DNA of 64,000 nt, taken from positions 62,001 to 126,000 of the forward strand of contig NW_013546999.1 of assembly GCF_000711695.1 (NCBI RefSeq). The letters are read 5' to 3'. Shown here in pieces: positions 12,187 to 23,172 of the stretch (position 1 is its first letter; every line of letters starts with the position of its first letter). The translations under genes and the position numbers were made by a program. The notes under the pieces were generated by a model. The model saw only the letters and a program-made list of their open reading frames with translations. It was not told the origin of the DNA and did no database searches. Source of the stretch: Tilletiaria anomala UBC 951. Lineage: Eukaryota > Basidiomycota > Exobasidiomycetes > Georgefischeriales > Tilletiariaceae.

Positions 12187-15100
12187 ATGGCGGTCGCGCT
12201 CCAGCGTTACCACCACCACCAGCAGGCATCGGACGTGATGGGTTACGCCATGGGCGAGGAGAGCATGTATGCACAAGATCAGGCTCTGGCACAGGCTTCG
12301 GCTCCCGCGTCCACAGCCGGGGACGAAAACACCGGGGCAATGCCTGATAGCAGTATACCTCTTGGGTATCGCCAGAACGCCCCCAAGACAGATCAACAAG
12401 ACGCGGCAGCAGAACATGCGAAGCAACCCGCCCAACAGCTCACTTCGGAAGAAGTCATTGAGTTGACCGCTTTTGCGCGTGGCAAGGTATGTACCACACT
12501 TGGGGAAGTGCGAACGTGCTTGGCTGACCTGGGGCACTTTTTAATGCTACCCATCATCAGGCCAAGATCGAAGAGCAAATCGCGGTGGGCGTGATTCGAA
12601 GACTTGACAAGGCCATCATATCCGCTAACTCGAGGACTATTGCTTTCGCAGCTTCTCGAAGAAATTAAAGAAATCGACGCTTTCGAAGGCTTTGAGTCTA
12701 TGGAAGGCGGGTCCGCCGCGATTGCAAAAGCTGAAGAGGTGTGCCCTTACACCCGAGAGGATGTCGAGCAATGGCAGCAAGCGCGGGAGGCCATGGAGCG
12801 TGATGCGGATGCTTTCCAGGCCCATGACATGAGCAAGCTGAGAAGCCTGGCCACGAGTGAGTGCCATTCTTGCCAGTGAGAAAAAGGCAGGCACATATTG
12901 AGGGTCATTGTCCCGGAAATTCAGAATCTGTGTCACGGCCAATGTCACCGCAAGATACAGACTTAGTCGAGCTGGCACTCAAAACTCTCTATTCGCTCGA
13001 TAAACTCCTTATTCTGCTGAGATCACGTCAAAGTTACCTGGATGTGCTCGCGGTCAGGGCCGAGTGGGAACAGAGGAGATCAATAAGTTGGGCCCAGTAC
13101 TACGCGCTGCAGAGGGAAGTGCACGAGCTTGTTCGCACCAAAGCCCAATGGCTTGGTCATGCCGAAGTTGCCGAGCATACATTCAGGGAAGGCTCGCAAG
13201 GCAGCATCAACGATCCTTCCACAGATGATACATCCCTCTTGGCGAGCTCTAGCAGCACCGACGTTATTAAAAAAACATCATCTGCGCTTACGGGGCACTC
13301 TCCCCAAAAGACGAGCTCAAAAGCTAAAAGGTCGCTGACCGCATCACTAGCACTGGGCGAGGTCCTACAGCTTGAAATCGCCAAGATGCGTAGCAAAATC
13401 GCTCTATGGTCCGACACGGCTGTCGCGGCGGCTGGCCGCGCGATGGACGCAATCATCGATCATTGCCAGGTCCCGGATGCGCTACTTGATGAGCAGGATC
13501 GCCTGGAAAATTTCGTCGAAGAGATGAAGCAGAAGCTGAACTTTTTGCTCGCGCTCGGCGAGCAATGGAGAAGGAGCGATCATCTCCTGGGGAAGCTGCG
13601 TGAGCTGAATCGGAATGCGAGAATGCTGGTGATGAGCATGGAAGAAGCAGAAACGCCTGACATGCAGCAGGTACACCTCATGGAGCAAAAATGCGCTACC
13701 CTACGAGAGGCCCTGGTCGCTATCTGCGGAGACAATGCTACCAAATTTCTGGACGACTCGACGCAGTCTTCCAGGACTCTCACTTTCCTTCCGAGCCTTG
13801 CTCCGCCCCTGGCATTGCACCCGTCCTTTCCAACACAGCGCGAGGCGAACGATGAGGTGATGCAGTTTTTGCAGCGCGAACTTACAGCAGCTGCAAAGAA
13901 GACAAGGCAAGCGTGTCGTGATGTTCAGCAATGCGCAGAAGCGCAGCGCGCTCTCGACGTATTCGATGCGCGGATAGCACCGCTGCGCGCGCTCACCGCG
14001 CGTTGCGAAGCTGTGCGCACGCGAATCGCTGCATTGCAGATGTCTCTTTCTGAGGCTGCTGCAACAGCGGACCTGTCTGACGTCTGGAAAGATGTACCGG
14101 GTTGGCAACACGATGTGGTGTCCTGTCAATCCCAAGTCACAGAGATGAGGACAGCGGGAGCTAAAGCAGTGCAAGAGCTGTCATCGCAACGCGCGCTCTG
14201 TGTCGAGTGCGGCTTGTCGTCCACCTGGCTTGCCAAGCGAGAAGATGGATGTGAACGGGAGCTGGAAACGGCATTGCAGAAGTTGGATGCAGAACTGCGT
14301 GATGTCTCTTCGCTCTGTGTGCAGGCGGCTGCCATCGATTCTGGCGTTTCCGTATCGCGAGAAATTTCAGAGACATTGGGAACTGTCTGCGATCGGTTCG
14401 ATCACCTTGCGCACCAGCCCCTCGATCTTCCGGCTTCCTCACAAGCAATGTCATTAAGAAGTCGCCTCCTCCACGAGCTGCAACAGGAGCTTGACACAGG
14501 CAATCGAGCACGAAATGCACGCCTGCGCGTGCAGACGGAAGTCATTTCTTCCCAACTCGAGGCGCCAGCACATGCCGTCACAACTCGGCTGCAAACGCTT
14601 GATGACGCGTTGAAGCAAGCTTCACAGCGGCTGCGATGGGAAGAGGCACGACTCAGGCAAGCGTCTCAGGTTGGCGAGCTCAATGATAAGGCAGAGGAGC
14701 GGCAGCAGGAGGCGATTCAGGTGCTGGCTCGCCTCGAAATTGGCGCTCCTGAGGCACACTCTTATTCAGCTGATGTCGATTGCATATGCTTGGACCTCGC
14801 ATCTTTCGTGTCCGGCATTGCTTCCAAGACGGACATCGTCGGCAAGGCGCCTGCCCTCCCTGCAGTTGCGAATCACGCCAACGTTGTTCCTCCAGACCCT
14901 GATTACCTGGCGCGACGCTTCCTTAATGACATTTGCGCCAAGCTGACTGCATTGAGAGTGCGGATCATGGAAAAGCATGCTGCAATGTCGGCTGTCACGC
15001 CTGAGGGGACAGCGCCGCCGCCGCATCGCACAGATGCCAGGGATACGTCTTCAAGCATACCTCCTGACGCGTCAGTCGTTCGTGGCGATCAGCTCGCGAA

Positions 15101-17033
15101 CGAAAAACCTTCAATTGCCGCTGGAAACCGCCTTCCTGCGCTTGTCGACAAAGGCCTATCGCCCCTTCGAGTCAGCGCCAGCAATACGCCCTCCAAACTT
15201 TCCAGCAGTACACGAGCAGCCAAATCAGCGGCCCCGGAATCCGAAAAAGTGGCTGCCCTGCTTGACAACCTGCATCGTGATCCCCGACTTGCTGTTAAGA
15301 GCGACATCCCGTCCATTGAGGACGCTGCCGAAGCAGATCGTCAGCATAGCGAGCTCGAGAGACAAGCGAGAGCAATGCTACTATGCAAAGATCTGTCCTC
15401 TTCAGAGCGCTTCTCACTCAACAAAGTGCTCCTCGATCGTACTGATCGCGTTCGAAGACTACAAAGCCTGGCAAGCTTCGGTCTCGCAGCTCAGCAGTCG
15501 CAAGAGGTCATCGAGCGCTGTGAAGCAGCGCTTCAGCGGTACGAATCAGCACCGGCCCTCTCGACCTATGAACATGCTACGAAGGTGGAAGAGGTGCGCA
15601 CCGCTTACGAGGCCGCCGCGAACGCTTTGAGTGGTCTCCAAGGCAACAAAGTTGCGCGTGGACGGTTGGAGAATTTGAAGATACTACACGACTTAGTCTT
15701 GCAGCGCACTGCTGAACTGAAAGATCGAGCGGCGTGCATTTCAGCATCGCCCCAGCATATGCCTCGACGAGCGCAACAGCCAGCGTCGAAACGGTCAGCA
15801 AAGCTGACTGAGCCCATGAAGCATTCGGAGAAGGATTCGCCGCCAGAGCGTTTTACATTTATGCCCACACCTATCATCATCGAGCCACCAACTCCAGAGC
15901 TCGGTGCTGAGCAGTGTGAGACCTCGGAGCACAACGAGCCAGGAGCAATGCAGTCATATGTCAATGTTGAGAATGACATTCCGCCGCTTTTGGTCAAGTT
16001 TTCCATCCCTCCGAGCTCGCCCCAGCCAAGCCTCCGGCAAACACCCAGCCCAGCTCTCACTGGCAATTCGGTATTTACTTGCTCCTCCAGCCCGCTTGCC
16101 CGCTTGCCAGGAAAGTCGTCTGTGCAGCACTGGCACACGCCGTCGCGCCTAACGAGCACAAGCAGCAAGGGCTCTCGGCGTAGCTCTAGAGCCTCGACCC
16201 CCAGTCGCGGAAGCCCAATTCCCATGCACAGCATCCCACGCAGGATCAACCACTACAAAGCCAATCCGCGCAGCAAGCTCGATATGGCAGTGGGAAAGGT
16301 CGTCAATCAGTTGCCAGTGAGCATGGCCGAGGAAGAGCGCGCTTGATGATGCTCTCGCTGACGATTGAGTTCGCAGGTCTCGGTCACCATGCGAATCGCG
16401 ACTGAGGATGACTTTGACACTGCGTCACGCGGTTGGCATGATGAGACTGGCCATTACTTGCTTAGCGACCCAGCCCAGCCACATGTCGAGCCTAGACTTG
16501 TGTTCTGCCGTATTCTTCGCTCAGGACAGACAATGTGCCGAATTGGCGGTGGCTGGCAAGAACTTGGCAGGTAAGCGATGGGGACGCCGCCAAAGATAGC
16601 AGTTCAGCCAAGCTAATACGGAAATCCCGCTTCACCCGACAGCTTCATCACGCAACGGTTCGCTGGCGACGTAGACATCCATCAAGCATACGCGCCATAC
16701 AAATCTTCTAGATCCGTCTCCTCCTCATCTAGAGACGCTGCTATCGATACAGCGAGCGACATGCCAACCTCCACTTCTATGCTACTCACACCCACCTCTG
16801 CTACTCCTTCCCGACGCGTTGCATCTGATTCGATGCGATCCCCCACCCCCGATAGGTCTAGCTCGCCAACAATCGTCATGAACCGCAGTGTCATCCGAAC
16901 GCCCACCCCGAAACCTGGATCCCGCATATCTCACAAGCACACCTCATCGACGCGTATCCCTTCTGACTCCAAGATCCCCTTTCCTAGCGTCACTCCAACG
17001 AAAGCACCCCGCGTAACAGCAATTCGTCCTTGA
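12187..17033 (+). CDS. GAS2-domain coiled-coil protein (putative microtubule-binding cytoskeletal linker)
   Basis: Exons: 12187-12486, 12561-12584 (24 nt), 12652-12856, 12955-16316, 16377-16570, 16643-17033; the sum is 4,476 nt, 1,491 aa, with introns of 60-98 nt. Residues from about 110 to 1000 are mostly helical and rich in Leu, Glu, Arg and Ala, resembling spectrin-like or long coiled-coil segments. Exons 5 and 6 join to give a GAS2/GAR-type core: LVFCRILRSGQTMCRIGGGW followed by QELGSFI, at about residues 1300-1375. GAS2 domains bind microtubules, and in spectraplakins link them to actin. The tail is Ser/Pro/Thr-rich with many TP and SP sites and basic patches, as in plus-end-binding proteins. 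A KAR9-like or spectraplakin-like role is possible but not shown. The ATG at 12187 is used because an upstream ATG meets a stop. Confidence 0.83.
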
Positions 17034-17367
17034 ATTTAGCAACGCCATGCAGGCAGCAAAGCAAAGCAAATGCAAAAGAGAACTTATACCGTCGAATGTA
17101 TGTATCATAACACCATGTAGCATGGACAAATTGGGCTCAAAAGCCCAGTATGCCAGTCCCTTCCTTTTTCTTCTTCCATCGCACCAACGCTGGCTGCTGC
17201 GTCAGTTTGACAGCGCCTTCGCGCGCAAGAGTGACTGCTCGTCGCATCTCTGCACACGAGTCACGGGGCAGACACCAGAAGCGGACATTGCAGCTGTGCC
17301 GGAAAAAGCAGGGCGTCAATTTCGACATAAAGCCTCCAGCCCAAACTGTCCTGTCGCGCTTGTGCAC
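17034..17367. other. Convergent 3' intergenic interval, 334 bp
   Basis: Separates the stop of the GAS2 gene from the stop of the RNase H-like gene. Nothing beyond probable overlapping 3' UTRs is seen. Confidence 0.7.
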
Positions 17368-19206
17368 TCACTCGACTTCTTCGTACTTCCTTACAAGGAA
17401 GTCTAGCAGCTGCCACAGGTCCTTGTCCGGTACCATCTCCCCAGACCCACCCAGAGGCGACTCGGCGTTGAGTGTCCAACCATTCGCACGCCACTCCCAG
17501 ATCCAATTGGAGATACCCTGGACGATCCACTTTTCCGTGCAAGCGATCACGATCTTGTCGAAGCCTTCCTCTTCCCATGCTGTGTATTCTAGGGCTGCAC
17601 AGACTGCGCGCAGCGCAGCGCGCTTGCCTGTAGTCTTGCTGAACTCGGGCGGCCGCTCCAGCCGGCGGCTGAGATTGGGTTCTACGCGCGCTGTGCTGAA
17701 CGACGAGGATAAGCCGCAGGCGATGGAGGCAGTGTTGCGCACATTGCAAAACTGTAGCCAAGGATCTTCTTCTGGGCAGTACACAACGCCAATACCGCCG
17801 TACTTGCTGTCCTGACCAAAGGATGCCAGAAGTTCTTTAGTCTTCGCTTCGATGTCCGCTCGAGGCGGCGGGTACGTCGCGCCCGATGTAAGTGTGGCTT
17901 GAGCAGCCGCCATGCTAGCTGCTTGCTGTGCATCAAGAAGGCTTCCAGCTGCAAGGAGCAGCACTTGACGAGGGTCGGACCTGCGTACATAGCGAAGCGG
18001 CCTATATGGACGAGGATCGGGCGTAAACAGGTCCGCTGGTCGCAACTGGGCGGCGGTGGTAATCGCACGGCCGATCGTGGGCGCAACGCTCTTAGCGTCT
18101 CCCTCGCCTGAGCCAACAGAGAAGATGGACGCTACGTCGGCTGGGTGGCCGACCTCGGAGGCAGTGGGCGCTCGGCCGATACCGCTGACATCATCAAATG
18201 CTGCAATTCCTTTCGCTTTCTCATCCGCGGTTGGACGGTCGAAAGCACGGTGAGAGCTTCTGCTCTGCGCGTCCCAAGGAGTACTCGCTTTCGCGCTGTT
18301 ACTTACAGCTCCGGGAGGAGCTCGTACAGAAATGATGTTTGGATCAAGCTGGCCCTGTTTAACACCAGCTTTGAGCGCAGACTCAAGTGGATTCTTCGTT
18401 GCACCGCGGCCGAGCGAGGATGCTAGTTGTTGAGTGACAGTCATGCGCGACATGTTCGTGCGTGTTGTCTGGTTTGAGCGGAGAGAAGCGATATCCACCC
18501 GATCACACCCGTTGTACTCGCCCGCAGTATGGTGGTCCTGGGCGGCAGGGCTTTGTTGACCACCCCAAACACACTGCTCCAGGAGACTATCCGCATAGCT
18601 CTTGGCTGAAAAGGGGCCGGATTCGAGCGCCTTGTTCAGCTCGATCAAATGGTCCGGAAGAACAGACATGTCGATAGATGCTGCATATCTCTGGGCATCT
18701 GTTTCAACGCTTCCAGAACCGACGGTGAGGTGTTGTGTCGAGCGTACCAAGCCGGCAATGTGTCGTGCATCTTCGAGATCAGCCTCTTCATCCGGAACGC
18801 CAATTGAAAATGGTGGCTCTTTCGGGTCTTCGCCGCCATTTGCCTCCTTCCTTTCTTTCATTCGCTGCTCTCTGACAGCTCGAATCTCCGCAATATAGTC
18901 ATAGTCATCGCGCTCTTGGGAAAGATCGCGGTTCGGGAGGAATAGCCGCTTCTGCATATTGTGCGGCGAGAGTTGATCAGGTGCCAGGCTGTATCCGCCA
19001 GGAGCATCGAGGCGAATATTGTACGAGCGCACATCTCCCTTCTTTACTTGACTGTCAAGCTTGCTGGCTTCTGCTCCTGAGAGATTCATCAAACCGCCAC
19101 CCAGAGATGCGACGGACTCGGACTCTCTACTGCCAGATGCAGCGCCAGCGTCAGACGATCCCTTCTTCCATGCTTCGTAGTATCGCGGGTCCCCCATCTT
19201 AACCAT
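17368..19206 (-). CDS. Protein with a C-terminal, apparently inactive RNase H-like domain
   Basis: Single open frame, 612 aa, starting MVKMGDPRYYEAWKKG. The N-terminal two thirds are low complexity with basic and acidic patches. From about residue 420 the chain looks like an RNase H1 fold: LRYVRRSDPRQVLLLAAGS (first strand), YGGIGVVYCPEED (second strand), GKRAALRAVCAALEY (helix A), FDKIVIACTEKWIVQGI (fourth strand and helix B), and NGW plus MVPDKDLWQLLDFLVRK near the end. In active RNase H1 the first-strand Asp, the Glu of the RAEL motif and the Asp of TDS bind metal. Here those places hold Ala, Ala and Thr, and the chain ends before the last catalytic Asp. It is therefore likely a binding or structural relative. 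Function is unknown. A GTAAGT inside the frame near 18310 could mark a 42-nt in-frame intron, but that is shorter than any other intron here. Confidence 0.8.
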   Translation of the reverse strand: MVKMGDPRYYEAWKKGSSDAGAASGSRESESVASLGGGLMNLSGAEASKLDSQVKKGDVRSYNIRLDAPGGYSLAPDQLSPHNMQKRLFLPNRDLSQERDDYDYIAEIRAVREQRMKERKEANGGEDPKEPPFSIGVPDEEADLEDARHIAGLVRSTQHLTVGSGSVETDAQRYAASIDMSVLPDHLIELNKALESGPFSAKSYADSLLEQCVWGGQQSPAAQDHHTAGEYNGCDRVDIASLRSNQTTRTNMSRMTVTQQLASSLGRGATKNPLESALKAGVKQGQLDPNIISVRAPPGAVSNSAKASTPWDAQSRSSHRAFDRPTADEKAKGIAAFDDVSGIGRAPTASEVGHPADVASIFSVGSGEGDAKSVAPTIGRAITTAAQLRPADLFTPDPRPYRPLRYVRRSDPRQVLLLAAGSLLDAQQAASMAAAQATLTSGATYPPPRADIEAKTKELLASFGQDSKYGGIGVVYCPEEDPWLQFCNVRNTASIACGLSSSFSTARVEPNLSRRLERPPEFSKTTGKRAALRAVCAALEYTAWEEEGFDKIVIACTEKWIVQGISNWIWEWRANGWTLNAESPLGGSGEMVPDKDLWQLLDFLVRKYEEVE

Positions 19207-19630
19207 GCCAGTTCGCTTTGAGCTTTGATATCAGCACGTATCTCGTTGTACGCTCTGGTCCCGGCAGTCGAGAATGAGACACTGAAGTGTAGCTTGTTCA
19301 TCAATAAAGTTGATTGACGTATTTAGGTGTGGAGTGTTGTATCCCCGGTCCTTTGGGGTGAACAGTAGTGAGTTTCCGTCTCCTCTCGCCGTTCACTCAC
19401 CGTCATCTCAATTCTCTCCTCGCCCATTCCTAGTTTCCTACTCGGGCGACAATCACCTTTCTTTGAACAACGTACTCATCCTTTGCAGCCCTTCGCTGAC
19501 ACAGATCTGGAACAGAAGCCATACAAGCTCTCGCGAATTGTGAACCAAGTATTGACAACGGCGCCGCCGGCGACGCAGCGACACGTATTTACATCTAGAC
19601 GCTGGATCGAGCGAGCTACACATCATAAGG
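19207..19630. other. Bidirectional promoter interval, 424 bp
   Basis: Lies between the divergent starts of the RNase H-like gene and the myotubularin gene. Pyrimidine-rich stretches near 19378-19500 are typical of fungal leaders. No protein-coding frame is supported. Confidence 0.6.
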
Positions 19631-22600
19631 ATGGACAAGCTCAAGATCGCAAAGGCGAGTCGTGTGAATGACTCGCTTGTTTTGAGACTGAATTGCTGAT
19701 CTGAGTTCGACTCCTCATTGCTTTCGATATCAGGTGGACAGTGTGCGTCTCCAACGAGGCCAGCGGCACGATACCGTCACGCTGCACCTGACATCGCATC
19801 ATTTCATTCTGAATTTCGATACCACACCGGCGGCATCAACGCAACATGCGAACAATAGTAGCGTCGAATTAGCAGGCGGAAATCCCAGTGGCCCTGACCC
19901 TGTTATTTCCACCAAAGCGAAAAGAAAAGAAGTCAGCTATGACCTCTCCGAAGCGGAGTGTACCGAGCTATGGGTTCGTCACGGTACGCCTTCTCCCCAA
20001 GAATGATCGTCTGACGGTCTACTTTTTGCAGATACCGTATCACCTTATAGCTCAATTGACTCGCGTACCGTCTGTTCTTCCCCCTTCAGCGCAGCAAGTA
20101 TGGCAACGGCAGCAAGGCCTCATCACTCTTCCGCACAGCCAGCAACCAGACAGGGGCCCGGATTACCCGGCATACGCCACTCCGCAGTTGACCCAAGGGC
20201 TCAATGGGGGCCATTCGCTCAATCGTGAGCGCAAGAACTTGCCTCACAGCTGGCATCCGCCATACATATCCTCTGGGCGCGTTTTTCCTCTGGCAGTGTA
20301 CCTGAGGAATCTCGAAAGGTTCGGACTTGGGTTTCAGACAGAGCAGTTGGCGACTGAAGTGTTCGAGAGTGTGAAGGCGTGTGCGATTCTACGTGAGTGT
20401 GCTTTCGAGCACCAAGCTCAACCCTCAGGGGTCAATGTAGTGATCGTTTCTTTTCCAATCTGCTGGCAGCTTCGATGGACCAGCTGTATGCGTTTCGTTA
20501 CAAGCATATTGCCCCCGCAAACCTGGCGTCCGGAGGATGGAATAGGTACGACTGCAAAGCAGAATTTGCGCGGCAAGGAGTGGGGAGGAGGACGAAGGCG
20601 TGGCGATTCACTGATGTCAATTCTCAGTACACTGTGAGGGATTGCGCTTCCGTCCATTTCCAATCACGACCTTACTTGATCTGTTTTTTTCGATGCAGTT
20701 TTGCCCGACTTATCCAGCTCAGCTCGTTGTACCCTCCCGAATCAGCGACACCACACTCAATTATGCGGCCAAATATCGATCTAAAGCCCGCATACCGGCG
20801 CTCTCATACCTGCACTGGGCCAACAATGGTACCATCACTCGCTCTTCTCAGCCGATGGTTGGACTTAACCGCAATCGATCGGTTCAGGACGAAAAGCTGA
20901 TTGAAGCTGTCTTTACGTCCCATCACTTTGCGGACCCGCACTCGCCTGCTGCAGCTGCAGCTGTGTCACACGGTGCTGCGGAGGATATGAGTCCCAATTC
21001 TGGATTCCCTGCCATGGTTGGAGCAAATCTGCAAGCGCCAAGCGGATCACCTAGCAACCGTCCTCCCAGTGCGAGCTTGAATCTGGCCAGTGGTACCGCT
21101 CCATTCGCTGTGTATGGCGCGCAGACAACTAACCTGATCATCGATGCACGACCAACGACAAATGCGATGGCCAACGTGGCAAAAGGAGCAGGCTCAGAGA
21201 ACATGGATCACTATCGTGGCTGCAAGAAGGCATACCTCGGCGTCGACAACATCCACGTCATGCGGGACTCGTTACAGCGCGTCGTCGAAACACTACGGGA
21301 AGCAGACTTCCCGTACAATTTTGAGCAAGAGAAAGAAGACAAGGAGGTCAAACGGCCGCCAATTGACTCTCATTCGCTCAAGCGATCTTCCTGGCTCAAG
21401 CACATCTCCGCCCTGTTGGAAGGCTCGATGCTCATCGCGCGCAACGTCCACATCAACTCTTCGCACGTACTCATCCACTGCTCTGACGGATGGGATCGCA
21501 CATCTCAGTTGTCTGCCATCGCACAAATCAGTCTCGATCCGTACTATCGCACGCTCGAAGGCTTTGCGGTTCTTGTGGAGAAAGACTGGCTGTCGTTCGG
21601 TCACCGCTTCATGGATCGCTGCGGGCATCTCAGTCACGAAAAATTCTTCACTACTGCGCAAGGCCACGGAGAACCGGACAACGAAGATGATGAGCGGGGC
21701 GATGGAGATGGAGGCTTCGAGCCTGTACAAGCTGCTACGGCTCTGTGGGGCTTCACGAAATCACTAGCGGGCAACTTCTCGAGTGGCAGTGGCTCTGGCT
21801 CACACACGCACCCCAAAGAAATGAGTCCCGTCTTTCATCAGTTTCTTGACTGCGTCTGGCAGATATACCGCCAGTTCCCCCAGCGATTCGAATTCAATTC
21901 CGACTTTCTTGTGGAGCTGCACAAGCAGCTGTACACTTGCACCTTCGGCACTTTCCTTCACAATTGTGAGAAAGACAGGCGGAAGCCTGACACGCTCGGC
22001 ATTCCCCCAGCTGCACAATGCTCCGTGAGCGTGTGGGACTACATGTTCTCAACAGAGATGCGTCCCCGATGGATCAACGAGGACTACGACAAATCGCTCG
22101 ATGATCCTAAGCGGGCGCAGGCAGATATGGGTGTCTTGCTGATGGATTCGCGCGATGTGCGCTTCTTTGCTGGTCTCTTCAGACGCGAGAATGAAGAGAT
22201 GAATGCATACATTGTTGCCGAAATCGAAGAGAGACATCGGTTTCGGGAAGCGGAGCTTGCGCTTGCCATGGAGAAGAAAACGATGTTCGAAGCTGGACCG
22301 TCCGAAGTAGGCGGAGTCCATGTCGCCCCGGCAATTTCGACTCTGGGAGAGGATCCGGCTCTGAATCCACTAACGAACACTGCGTCAATTCGGCTAAATG
22401 ACACAGCTGTCACCGCACGCGACCTCGGCTCCAGTCCTTTTTCGCCGGACCTGAGCGGTGCTCCAGTGACGTATAAGCCCTACCAACCGCGCCAGCGTCC
22501 TCACCCACCAGCAACCGCTGCTGCTGCTGCTTCAGCAGCAACGTCGAATCACGTGTCTCCATCACCAGATGAAACAAATGTTCCGACCCCCGTTGCACCG

Positions 22601-23077
22601 AACGCTTTCGCAGCAGCATCAGCGCAAGCACATGCGTTGGCAAACAGCGAAGGTGCTCAAAAGATGAAAACCTTCTTCTCTGCCGGTTGGGGCCGGTTGC
22701 AGGAGGCTGTGAACGCGCAATTAGATGCTCCTCAAGCTCAGCCGACCACAACGGCGCCGTCGGCAAGCAGTCTTCCCCTTCATGTGCCGCTCGCGTCGCG
22801 GCCTGATGCGCCTCTTGCGCAGGGCGGATTGGACTCGCTTGTTCATCAGCGAGCTGCATCTGCGGCCCGCGTCCCAGCGCCGCAAGCTGCGAATCCTTGG
22901 GCGTCGCGGCAGAAGGATAGCTTTGTACCCTCAAATGGTCTCAAAGACAGCACCCTGTTGGACGTGCGCCGAAAGGAAGCGGAGAAGAGTAGCACGAATG
23001 CGGCTGTCACTGCACCAGCGGTCTCCGAGGGGAGCAAAGCAAATGTGGAAACTGACCCTCTTGGCGTACTCGGATGA
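19631..23077 (+). CDS. YMR1: Myotubularin-family phosphoinositide 3-phosphatase (Ymr1-like)
   Basis: Dephosphorylates PI3P (and PI(3,5)P2) on endosomal and vacuolar membranes. Exons: 19631-19654, 19734-19973, 20032-20392, 20470-20633, 20699-23077; the sum is 3,168 nt, 1,055 aa. The N-terminal PH-GRAM domain reads MDKLKIAK, then VDSVRLQRGQRHDTVTLHL, and after intron 2 ELWIPYHLIAQLTRVP. Splicing of introns 3 and 4 restores MDQLYAFRYK and FCPTYPAQLVVPSRISD, both family hallmarks. The catalytic loop HCSDGWDRTSQL (CX5R) is intact at about residue 523, so the enzyme should be active. The last 330 residues are Ala/Pro/Ser-rich; no FYVE finger is seen. Intron 1 seems to use a GC 5' splice site (AAG/GCGAGT), with a GT site 9 nt downstream as alternative. 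It converges on ELP3 with only 95 bp between the stops. Confidence 0.9.
19655..19676 (+). other. Hairpin covering the first 5' splice site of the myotubularin gene
   Basis: A perfect 7-bp stem, GCGAGTC (19655-19661) with GACTCGC (19670-19676), and an 8-nt loop GTGTGAAT. The stem begins exactly at the inferred GC donor. The loop and its following base contain the competing GT donor at 19664. In pre-mRNA the two sites would be presented differently; the regulatory meaning is inference. Confidence 0.6.
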
Positions 23078-23172
23078 GACAAATTGCATGGCAAGACGGA
23101 CGCAGATGTAGTACAACAATGTAGCATAGCTTCACGATAATGGGCGCGCTTGAGAATACCCTGTTCTACTCT

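Noticed and set aside
18280-18330. 42-nt in-frame intron in the RNase H-like gene
   Set aside because: GTAAGT and CGCAG ends exist, but the length is well below the 58-nt minimum seen elsewhere and no branch site fits.
22400-23077. FYVE zinc finger at the myotubularin C-terminus
   Set aside because: The region is Ala/Pro/Ser-rich and lacks the spaced Cys pairs and the RRHHCR motif.
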